DNA of 64,000 bases from Lachnospiraceae bacterium (GTDB lineage: Bacteria; Bacillota_A; Clostridia; Lachnospirales; Lachnospiraceae). Of this stretch, positions 57,932 to 64,000 are shown piece by piece. The notes beneath the pieces are model-generated. The model was not told where the DNA came from. It saw only the letters and a list, made by a program, of their open reading frames with translations, and searched no databases. Position 1 is the first letter of the stretch. The number at the start of each line of letters is the position of its first letter. The stretch spans positions 3,533 through 67,532 of the forward strand of contig JAQUUB010000017.1 in assembly GCA_028694115.1 (NCBI GenBank), written 5' to 3'. A program made the translations under genes and the position numbers.

Positions 57932-58825
57932 TTAGCAAAGTCCATATTGCTCCATGAACTGTTGCTCTATTGTATTGCTCAAGCAACTATTTACTAATGC
58001 AGCATTCAGTACTTGTACTGTTTTGCCCTCGTCTTTTTGTTGCCTGATACTTTCCTTTATTGCATCTACAATTAAAGAAATAAAATTGTGGTGCTTCTCT
58101 GCTCTCTTTGTATCTGCCAAATTCGCAATATCGCGTGTAATTTTATCTGATTCCCTTTCTGGAAGAAACCTATTAAAATTTCTCTTGATGAGCATTGCAA
58201 TATTATTGACATAAAACTCTTTTTCTCTTTCAATGATACCCTTATGATGAAGTACTGTACTTCGCTTCATTGTCATTTCGTAATTATAGGATTTATTTCT
58301 CTTTTTATTTATGAATAATAGTTTTTTCTCTTTCAGCTCATGTATGTACTGTTGTAAGCTCTTTTTAGTCACTTTAAAGAGCTTACTAAACTCATCATAG
58401 AAATTATCAAGAAGCATATGCTTTCCTTGTATAAATCGCTGTGTATAGAGATACAGTAATTTTGAACCAGCTTTCATATCAATAAATTTTTCAGATTGGA
58501 AATCGGAGGCAGCTACATTCATATAGCCTATTTTATCTTTCTCATAATCCACTTTAGAAAAGTCATTACCGAGTAATGTTACTGAAACATCAGCACGATG
58601 AATCTTTTCATATGCAATCATTTTTTTATCTGTCAAGGAATTTAAAATATCATAGAATTTTTGAATGGAGACATGAATGGAATTGCATACGTCTTTATAA
58701 TACACAGATTCTATTCTTCCGGAATCGTTTTGACTGTCTGCAATATATAGAATGAAATCTATTTCTTTGCTGCTTAATTTATTACTTATCATACTATCAA
58801 TATATGTATTCTTCAGCTTGTACAA
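57932..58825 (-). CDS. Winged-helix DNA-binding protein, possible replication initiator
   Basis: A 297-residue protein starting at TTG (SD AGGGGGG). Two likely winged-helix units: residues about 15-75 (KEIDFILYIADSQNDSGRI) and about 110-175 (GSKLLYLYTQRF, then LFKVTKKSLQQYIHELKEKK). A basic, helical C-terminal part follows. Two winged helices next to an AT-rich repeat region with a DnaA box are the pattern of plasmid Rep proteins, but I cannot place it in a family. A transcription regulator is the alternative. Confidence 0.5.
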   Translation of the reverse strand: MYKLKNTYIDSMISNKLSSKEIDFILYIADSQNDSGRIESVYYKDVCNSIHVSIQKFYDILNSLTDKKMIAYEKIHRADVSVTLLGNDFSKVDYEKDKIGYMNVAASDFQSEKFIDMKAGSKLLYLYTQRFIQGKHMLLDNFYDEFSKLFKVTKKSLQQYIHELKEKKLLFINKKRNKSYNYEMTMKRSTVLHHKGIIEREKEFYVNNIAMLIKRNFNRFLPERESDKITRDIANLADTKRAEKHHNFISLIVDAIKESIRQQKDEGKTVQVLNAALVNSCLSNTIEQQFMEQYGLC

Positions 58826-58873
58826 TTCGTATGTCCCCCCTTCCGTAATATTTTATGTCATTTCATATCTAAA

Positions 58874-58966
58874 TGCGGCGAGCAGGATTTGAACCTGCGA
58901 CATCATAGATGCAAGGCTTATTGACATTGCTTACATACGTCTCTCTACCAGCTGGAGTACCGCCGC
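58874..58966 (-). tRNA. Atypical tRNA-like gene (possibly tRNA-Tyr, GTA)
   Basis: Seven-base-pair acceptor stem (GCGGCGG with TCGCCGC), discriminator A, a perfect T-arm (GCAGG TTCAAAT CCTGC), and D-arm CAGCTGGTA with a 3-bp stem as in class II tRNAs. The anticodon stem GACGT/ATGTC encloses a 9-nt loop, ATGTAAGCA, where 7 is normal; U followed by GTA would read Tyr. The variable region is long (about 20 nt) but does not fold neatly. CCA is not encoded. It may be a divergent mobile-element tRNA or a decaying one. Confidence 0.55.
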
Positions 58967-58979
58967 TATATTTTCTGTT

Positions 58980-59240
58980 TTACTTTTGTGGTGTTATTGG
59001 AACAAATATATTTCCATCAGCAATTAATTTACCTTTTACCATATTCTCTTCCAAGTAATATCGAACCTCTTTAGAATTGGAATTTAATAAAATTACTCCA
59101 ACATGAAAATTTTGATTTATTTCTACAACTTTGCAGACAGCTGTCGGTGGCCACTCTCTTATATCATTTTTATCATTTTCTCTCTTATTTATTGAAAAAC
59201 CTTTTAATCTGACAATATCCCCTACTTTTATATGTTTCAT
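58980..59240 (-). CDS. Small beta-rich hypothetical protein 86 aa
   Basis: Begins MKHIKVGDIVRLKGFSINKR, an opening like small SH3-like or nucleic-acid-binding beta barrels. SD GAGG. It shares no clear family match. It ends 14 nt before the tRNA-like gene. Confidence 0.45.
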   Translation of the reverse strand: MKHIKVGDIVRLKGFSINKRENDKNDIREWPPTAVCKVVEINQNFHVGVILLNSNSKEVRYYLEENMVKGKLIADGNIFVPITPQK

Positions 59241-59264
59241 ATTCATCCTCTTTTTATCTATGTC

Positions 59265-59372
59265 TCAAAAATTTTCAATATAAATGATATGCTTCTGCAG
59301 ATACGGAATATATTTCAAAATTAATATTGTCGCAGCTGCTATCATCAGATATCGAACTAAATATCTAACCAT
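59265..59372 (-). CDS. Doubtful 35-residue hydrophobic ORF
   Basis: One hydrophobic stretch (LMIAAATILILKYIPYL) after a basic start, in the gap between two genes. The SD is poor. Listed because the gap holds nothing else. Confidence 0.25.
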   Translation of the reverse strand: MVRYLVRYLMIAAATILILKYIPYLQKHIIYIENF

Positions 59373-59404
59373 CCAAATTTTATAATTTTTTCCGGTTTTT
59401 CCTC

Positions 59405-59926
59405 TTATAATCCATATTCCCATTTTGAATGTTTATGGCTATTGCATCTTCGACATGCAGCCACAAGATTGGAGAAATCATTTACATCATTAGTTCCATA
59501 TTTCTGTAATTCCTTTTGAAGTGATCTGGAATGAGCCACCTTGTCTACAGGATAGATATGATCAACTGTACATTGTTCTTTTTTTAGTAATCTTCCACAG
59601 TAAGCGCATATGTAATATTTTCCAATAAATAGTGGCATGGAATCATAAAATGTTTTTCTGTAACTGCTATTACGGAGAAACTCTTTTTCTATTGTTTCAC
59701 AGCATAATCTATTATCTGAGCAAAATTTTTGTATTGCTATAACCTCTGCATCAGATGAAACCAGCCGATGATAGTACGACTTCCCATATGCTTTTTTCTC
59801 AAACCGAAATCCTTTAGCATATAATTCTCGTCTAAAATCATATATTTTAGATTTTCCATTATAAATTCGTAATTCCATATTACTGGTACTCCCACTATTC
59901 GAATTATTAAATACCTTGGTATACAT
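59405..59926 (-). CDS. HNH endonuclease
   Basis: A 173-residue protein. The C-terminal half is a zinc-binding HNH domain: YICAYCGRLL, TVDHIYPVDK (catalytic His), and NLVAACRRCNSHK. The N-terminal 90 residues carry an unassigned basic domain. HNH enzymes of this type are frequent in phages and mobile elements. The SD is weak. Confidence 0.75.
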   Translation of the reverse strand: MYTKVFNNSNSGSTSNMELRIYNGKSKIYDFRRELYAKGFRFEKKAYGKSYYHRLVSSDAEVIAIQKFCSDNRLCCETIEKEFLRNSSYRKTFYDSMPLFIGKYYICAYCGRLLKKEQCTVDHIYPVDKVAHSRSLQKELQKYGTNDVNDFSNLVAACRRCNSHKHSKWEYGL

Positions 59927-59943
59927 GCCAGGGGTATCATCTT

Positions 59944-60357
59944 TTATGTATTTAATACTGTGATAATTACAATGCCCATTACAAGTACTGTAATAAAAAG
60001 CATTGATTGAACAAGTGATAAATTTCCCACATAGTGACTTTGTAAATAGGTATTTTTATATTCTTCTACTTCTATCTCCTGGTTTTCTTCAATTTTGTAA
60101 AATAATACATCATTTTTCCTTGAAATATCCTCCAATTCTCGTTGCCTTTCTTCATAAATCCATCTGCTTGTCTGACTACTCAATGAGTTTTCAAGAAACC
60201 TTGTTTTAACCTCAAATTTATTGTTCTTAATTTGTTTGGTTAATGAAGTCTTAATACTGTCTAACTTTGATATATTATAAAACGCAGAATTAAAATTTCT
60301 ATCAGATATTTCCCGATTGTACAAATTCAAATTCTCATAATATTTTTTCTTTGTCAT
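59944..60357 (-). CDS. C-terminally anchored hypothetical protein 137 aa
   Basis: Helical, charged N-terminal 110 residues (coiled coil around EERQRELEDISRKNDVLFYK) and a C-terminal membrane segment, residues about 115-135. This is a tail-anchored layout. Start at the ATG 4 nt after AGAGG-type SD. Not recognised. Confidence 0.5.
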   Translation of the reverse strand: MTKKKYYENLNLYNREISDRNFNSAFYNISKLDSIKTSLTKQIKNNKFEVKTRFLENSLSSQTSRWIYEERQRELEDISRKNDVLFYKIEENQEIEVEEYKNTYLQSHYVGNLSLVQSMLFITVLVMGIVIITVLNT

Positions 60358-60378
60358 CAAAACACCTCTATTTATTTT

Positions 60379-60537
60379 TTATTGATAGCTTACTTGTTGT
60401 AGTGTAAGTCCTATTTCCTGATTAGCTGCACCTATAATCAATAAATCCCTTGTAAAATTAACAATATCATCCTTAACTTCGTCCTCTACTAATCCAGATT
60501 CATGAATATCAATATCTACCTCAATTATTAACTTCAT
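60379..60537 (-). CDS. Small acidic hypothetical protein 52 aa
   Basis: Begins MKLIIEVDIDIHESGLVED, behind GAGGGGG; it overlaps the end of the HNH gene upstream by 17 nt. The alternative start 24 codons earlier lies inside that gene without an SD. Phage-like small protein; function unknown. Confidence 0.5.
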   Translation of the reverse strand: MKLIIEVDIDIHESGLVEDEVKDDIVNFTRDLLIIGAANQEIGLTLQQVSYQ

Positions 60538-60937
60538 TGCTGCCCCCTCGATTAATCCGTTCTTTGATTGTTTCAAAGTAAAATGTAATTGGTTTATTTT
60601 GTTCCTCAATCAACCCATATTTTAATGCAAGCCTATATCCAAAATTTTCTCTCACATTTTTCATCATCACGGTTGTAAGTCGCTCCCTGAAAGTCTCCAG
60701 TGGAAAGGATGACTTATAGAAATTACATTGTCTGCAGCTAGGGAGAAGATTGTCCATACTGTACATTTCTTGATCCGTCATATTTTTCTCAATATCAGTG
60801 TTCGCATAGACTGATTTTATATGATCAATTTGCATCTTTTCATATTCCAACTCACAACCGCAATAGACACATCTATGATTATATTTTTCATACAATGCCG
60901 CTCTGATTTTCTTTGGAATGGCCTTGTGTTTTGACAT
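60521..60937 (-). CDS. Second HNH endonuclease
   Basis: A 138-residue HNH protein: HRCVYCGCEL, MQIDHIKSVY, and NLLPSCRQCNFYKSS near residue 85. It is shorter than the HNH protein at 59.4 kb and only the nuclease core is alike. SD AGGAG. Confidence 0.78.
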   Translation of the reverse strand: MSKHKAIPKKIRAALYEKYNHRCVYCGCELEYEKMQIDHIKSVYANTDIEKNMTDQEMYSMDNLLPSCRQCNFYKSSFPLETFRERLTTVMMKNVRENFGYRLALKYGLIEEQNKPITFYFETIKERINRGGSNEVNN

Positions 60938-60968
60938 AAGTTTCTCCTACCCCCAAATTTAACTACTT

Positions 60969-61550
60969 TTAACATCTTATAAATTCAATTACCCATACCC
61001 AGGGATTGGCCTTCCATCCGTTTGTATTTATATCTGCTTTCTTTACAGTAGAATCCCATAGCCATTTAAATGTTATGTTTCCTTGTACCTCTGGAATAAA
61101 ACCTTCTTTACGAATTTGTTCATCTGTAATGTCATGCAATCGCTCTATTCTTACATCAGTAACCTTTAACCAGATACGTGCAGCTTCCTTAGGCATATGA
61201 ATACTTGGTTGCCACTTCGGAAAGAAATCACTCATACTAGTTGCTTTATAAAAATACCTGCTTGTGGTATCCTCATGCGTGAATTGTCTATCATCACACC
61301 ATGTTTCACGAACATAAAGAACATCACCTTTACAAATAGGACAAGTTCTTTCTGCAACACTTAATTGGTCCGTGTGCTCTTTATCAGCATAATTATGTAC
61401 CGCATAGGTTCTTTTATCATTATTATAAAAATCCATGTCTGGCACTGTATAATCATTACCATCCTTACAAATTCTTCTTGTACAAGTTTTTTTCCCAGAA
61501 AGTATTGCCTGTACCATCTCAGTGTTAAATAATATTGGTCTCGCTTTCAT
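60969..61550 (-). CDS. ASCH-domain-like phage protein
   Basis: A 193-residue protein. MKARPILFNTEMVQAILSGK followed by KKTCTRR is a typical ASCH-like opening, and GDVLYVRETW plus LWDSTVKK and WVWVIEFIRC complete the usual phage family layout. It has CPIC as an additional Cys pair. ASCH proteins bind RNA or modified bases; the role here is unknown. Confidence 0.65.
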   Translation of the reverse strand: MKARPILFNTEMVQAILSGKKTCTRRICKDGNDYTVPDMDFYNNDKRTYAVHNYADKEHTDQLSVAERTCPICKGDVLYVRETWCDDRQFTHEDTTSRYFYKATSMSDFFPKWQPSIHMPKEAARIWLKVTDVRIERLHDITDEQIRKEGFIPEVQGNITFKWLWDSTVKKADINTNGWKANPWVWVIEFIRC

Positions 61551-61559
61551 GTTTACCCC

Positions 61560-61787
61560 CTATATGCAAGTTTTCATATTGTTTCTTGCACCCCATAAAA
61601 GATATTCTTGCCACTCGATTTCTTTACAAAGTTTGTCATATTTTATTTCATTAAAACCATTTTTATCAATTTCATTAACATTTAGTAACTTCCCACACTC
61701 GTTTTTTAACTCCTGAATTTTTTCTTTAATTTCATTAATGCGTGAGTTTCCATTGCCAATAAATCTTCTGTAATTTTCTCCTGTCAT
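61560..61787 (-). CDS. Small coiled-coil protein 75 aa
   Basis: Helical throughout (RINEIKEKIQELKNECGKLL), with a WQEYLLWGARNN end. SD GGAGA. Phage-like small protein; no family recognised. Confidence 0.5.
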   Translation of the reverse strand: MTGENYRRFIGNGNSRINEIKEKIQELKNECGKLLNVNEIDKNGFNEIKYDKLCKEIEWQEYLLWGARNNMKTCI

Positions 61788-61854
61788 ACATTCTCCAATC
61801 TCCCTATGGAATTAATTAATTTTTATCAGCATTATTAATTCTTTTAACTAGGAT

Positions 61855-62052
61855 TTATCTTTTATGACCTCTATGTATCTGATTTTGAACGTTCGTTTCT
61901 GACAAATTTTTACTTTTTACAATTTCTCCATATACCTCATTTGAAACATTGATAATGTCTTCTACTGAAAACATTTTATAATCTGGATGTACACTGAATT
62001 TTTTTAGAAGCATTTCCATTCCTTTAAGCATAAGCCTTTGTTCTTCTGTCAT
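61855..62052 (-). CDS. Small helical protein with basic tail 65 aa
   Basis: Begins MTEEQRLMLKGMEMLLKKFS. Ends in HRGHKR, a form of the shared basic tail, with no SD overlap because the next gene is 68 nt away. SD AGAGG. Function unknown. Confidence 0.5.
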   Translation of the reverse strand: MTEEQRLMLKGMEMLLKKFSVHPDYKMFSVEDIINVSNEVYGEIVKSKNLSETNVQNQIHRGHKR

Positions 62053-62130
62053 TTCTACACCTCTTTCATTTTTTTACCAAGAATTATTTTTTCTTATTTG
62101 TATTTACTGTGGAAATTTTAGTTTAAATGA

Positions 62131-62322
62131 CTAATTTTCATTATTGTCTGTGTTATTAAACTGCTCGTATGTTTTTTCGCTTTCGATAAAACGCCCCATA
62201 TCAAGCGTTCCATAAGGGCATTTATGTAACCAGTCTATTAATTTTCGTTGTGCCATTGTTTCACTTGATGCATTGATAGTAAATGCACCAATATAACCAA
62301 ATTTATATTCCTTATCTTGCAT
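62131..62322 (-). CDS. Small hypothetical protein 63 aa
   Basis: Begins MQDKEYKFGYIGAFTINASS, likely a small alpha/beta fold. SD GAGGTG. Phage-like; not recognised. Confidence 0.45.
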   Translation of the reverse strand: MQDKEYKFGYIGAFTINASSETMAQRKLIDWLHKCPYGTLDMGRFIESEKTYEQFNNTDNNEN

Positions 62323-62362
62323 AATTCACCTCACTAAATTCTAATTTACATTAGTTAATAGT

Positions 62363-62503
62363 TTATTCTTCATCCTCATCTATTTCACAGGGTAAAGAAT
62401 AACCATTTTCTTCATTCGGTTGCCACAAGCACTGTAATCTTTGCAATGGATCATCCCCTACTATCCCATAATAAGTACAATAAACACATTTTTTATTATC
62501 CAT
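62363..62503 (-). CDS. Small Cys-rich protein 46 aa
   Basis: Start at MDNKKCVYCTYYGIVGDD behind GGAG; a longer in-frame ORF overlaps the YopX-like gene. CxxC plus two later Cys (QCLW, LPCE) could bind zinc. Function unknown. Confidence 0.5.
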   Translation of the reverse strand: MDNKKCVYCTYYGIVGDDPLQRLQCLWQPNEENGYSLPCEIDEDEE

Positions 62504-62525
62504 TTTATTTCTCCACTCTCTACAT

Positions 62526-62942
62526 TTACTCATCCAACCAGTCTGCATTTTCATATGCATTGCCTATGACCTTTGCATAATCCGACAGTGGTCCTACTGG
62601 CATTGGTGGATACCCAACAGTTTCTACAAAGAAACCTACATTATCCATATACTCCTTATCTGCCGGGCAATAAGCATCATATGTACCATATTTTACAAGC
62701 ATTAAAATAGCCAGAATTTGTGTTTCCTGATGACTCTCAATAAAATCCCCTTCAAAAACATCTTCTCCAGATATATCTTTTTTTCCAGTATTACGCATTA
62801 AAATTACACTTTTCATAGGTACTGTAGTACAAGTACCTTCCATGCATATTCCAACTTCTTCTAAATCCCAGTTAATATAATATACTTCACACATTTTCTT
62901 TATAGCTTCATGCCACGCCCTATATTCATAATTCTTTATCAT
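62526..62942 (-). CDS. YopX family protein
   Basis: A 138-residue protein of the phage YopX family: YEYRAWHEAIKKMCEV, PMKSVILMRNTGKKDISGED and VFEGDFIESH are the family's conserved opening, followed by the variable C-terminus. Function of YopX proteins is unknown. Confidence 0.75.
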   Translation of the reverse strand: MIKNYEYRAWHEAIKKMCEVYYINWDLEEVGICMEGTCTTVPMKSVILMRNTGKKDISGEDVFEGDFIESHQETQILAILMLVKYGTYDAYCPADKEYMDNVGFFVETVGYPPMPVGPLSDYAKVIGNAYENADWLDE

Positions 62943-62944
62943 TT

Positions 62945-63493
62945 TTAACGACCACCTCTCCGAAACATAGGGACTGCACTGATGCTCTCCTGCTGTTCCT
63001 CTTTTCTTTTTGCTTCCTGATCTGCAGCTTCTTTTTGTGCCAACCTTTCCTGAAGATTTTCTATTTCTGCATCTCTATCCTGAATAGATAGATTTTTTTG
63101 CTCAATTTTTCCTTGCAATTCACATATTTCTTTCTTGAGTTTTTCGTACTCCATGGCATCACGCCAATTCTCAGTAATACCCACAAAATATTCTATATCT
63201 GCTTTTTCAGATGTTAATTTCTTGTTATCTTCATAAATCTGTCTTACATCATCTTCCACAACAAGAGAACTTTTCTTAATACTGGCTACATGCATATCAT
63301 TTAGTTTATTTATGTTCTCCAAAAAGATAATTTTCTCTTTCATTTGCAGATATGTTGGACTATGCATAAATGTATCTTCCTCTGCATCAACTAGTTCTGC
63401 ATTTCTCTTCCCCAGCTGTTCACAATTTTCTTGATACATTGCAACTAGCTTCTCTAAATGATTGATTTTTTCATCCTTGCTTTGTTTTGCCAT
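62945..63493 (-). CDS. Coiled-coil protein with basic tail
   Basis: A 182-residue protein, start at MAKQSKDEKINHLEK behind GGAGAAGGAG. Long coiled coil across residues 10-165, then a linker and the tail MFRRGGR. The tail codons overlap the SD region of the YopX-like gene. No domain recognised. Confidence 0.6.
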   Translation of the reverse strand: MAKQSKDEKINHLEKLVAMYQENCEQLGKRNAELVDAEEDTFMHSPTYLQMKEKIIFLENINKLNDMHVASIKKSSLVVEDDVRQIYEDNKKLTSEKADIEYFVGITENWRDAMEYEKLKKEICELQGKIEQKNLSIQDRDAEIENLQERLAQKEAADQEAKRKEEQQESISAVPMFRRGGR

Positions 63494-63518
63494 AATATTA
63501 CTCTCCTTCTCCATTTGA

Positions 63519-64000
63519 TTAATAAATATCAAAAATACTCATTTGATTGTCTTTAAAATTCATCCAAATACATTCGTTCTGATTTTTGCCACTTGAATTA
63601 TGTGTTAAGAGATCCACTTTGTTCCAATCGCATAAAAAATTGTTATACATTTCTGTATCGAATCCAGAAATCATTATATTAGCTCTGCAGTCCACTATTT
63701 TTTTTAGTAAATTTTCATGTTCCACCTTAGACATATCATGTACATATTCATGGCGCACACCTGTTGAATATAAGTAAGGAGGATCTAAATACATAAATGT
63801 ATTTTTATCATCGTATCTGCTGATCAAATCCAAAGCGTTACAATTTTCTATCTGAACAGCTCTTAATCTTTCGCAAACATCGATTACATTATTGGGTAGG
63901 TTGTACCAGTTCCATAGTGCATACATTTTTTCTCTGCCCATTGCATCACACTTCCACCCAACTTTATCTCCATTTGCCCTATATCCCATTCCCTGCCAGC
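63519..64000 (-). CDS. D12-class (Dam-like) adenine methylase, N-terminus off right edge
   Basis: The frame is open to the right edge (codons for WQG precede the first internal ATG at 63989), so the N-terminal glycine-rich AdoMet motif lies outside. Visible: catalytic motif IV FMYLDPPYL, followed by ANIMISGFD and the C-terminal WMNFKDNQMSIFDIY. D12-class enzymes methylate adenine, usually GATC or similar. It ends 26 nt before the coiled-coil gene start. Confidence 0.85.
   Translation of the reverse strand, partial: WQGMGYRANGDKVGWKCDAMGREKMYALWNWYNLPNNVIDVCERLRAVQIENCNALDLISRYDDKNTFMYLDPPYLYSTGVRHEYVHDMSKVEHENLLKKIVDCRANIMISGFDTEMYNNFLCDWNKVDLLTHNSSGKNQNECIWMNFKDNQMSIFDIY

Overview
The window is an AT-rich stretch of a Bacillota (Clostridia, most likely Lachnospiraceae-type gut bacterium) conjugative element, plasmid or ICE. 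Reasons: Shine-Dalgarno sequences of the AGGAGG type, low G+C, and a gene set typical of such elements (PcfB/DUF3801, Maff2-like pilin, DUF5688, ArdC, RadC, SNF2-methylase polyvalent protein, topoisomerase III). Nearly every gene is on the minus strand. No integrase, ParA or excisionase is visible, so plasmid versus ICE cannot be decided here; a DnaA-box-bearing AT-rich region next to a winged-helix protein (57.3-58.8 kb) leans toward autonomous replication.

Layout from left to right (transcription runs right to left). 1-8.3 kb: a complete diversity-generating retroelement (DGR): avd, template repeat, reverse transcriptase, and a secreted surface protein of more than 2,100 residues that carries the variable repeat inside its N-terminal part and runs off the left edge. 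TR and VR differ at 11 positions, all adenines on the coding strand of TR. 8.4-10.4 kb: small accessory genes and an autoregulated HTH repressor. 10.4-26.8 kb: DNA-processing block (ArdC_N-methylase-SNF2 helicase polyvalent protein with a nested TnpV-like gene in another frame, topoisomerase III, two DUF5688 proteins, a methylase, an SSB). 26.8-46 kb: a type IV secretion system (coiled-coil proteins, VirB3/PrgI-, VirB6-, VirB2-like proteins, VirD4, PcfB, NlpC/P60 hydrolase, VirB4, VirB11) and a MobA/VirD2-type relaxase with a small DNA-binding partner. 47.4-47.8 kb: a gene-free region with inverted repeats that is a good oriT candidate, followed by the only plus-strand genes. 48.6-57.3 kb: HipA-like kinase, small genes, a surface cysteine protease, RadC, ArdC antirestriction protein and Toprim primase-like protein. 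57.3-58.97 kb: candidate replication region and a tRNA-like gene. 59-64 kb: phage-like small genes (two HNH nucleases, ASCH, YopX, D12 adenine methylase cut by the right edge).

Three patterns cut across genes. (1) Fourteen otherwise unrelated soluble proteins end in a short basic tail with C-terminal Arg (for example HRRGGR, HKQGVGR, RRRSGR, RHRAGR, QRKGGR), while the secretion-machine proteins do not, apart from PcfB; I infer a possible type IV secretion translocation signal marking proteins that travel with the DNA. (2) A palindrome, consensus TTGCGCCAAATTGGCGCAA, recurs at about eight places, mostly 15-60 nt upstream of start codons of relaxosome, hydrolase and DGR reverse-transcriptase genes, suggesting a shared regulon. 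(3) The helicase gene contains a second, out-of-frame gene with its own ribosome-binding site. Together the element appears to encode a conjugation machine, a kit of candidate co-transferred defence-evasion and DNA-maintenance proteins, and a hypervariable surface adhesin that could serve cell-cell contact.
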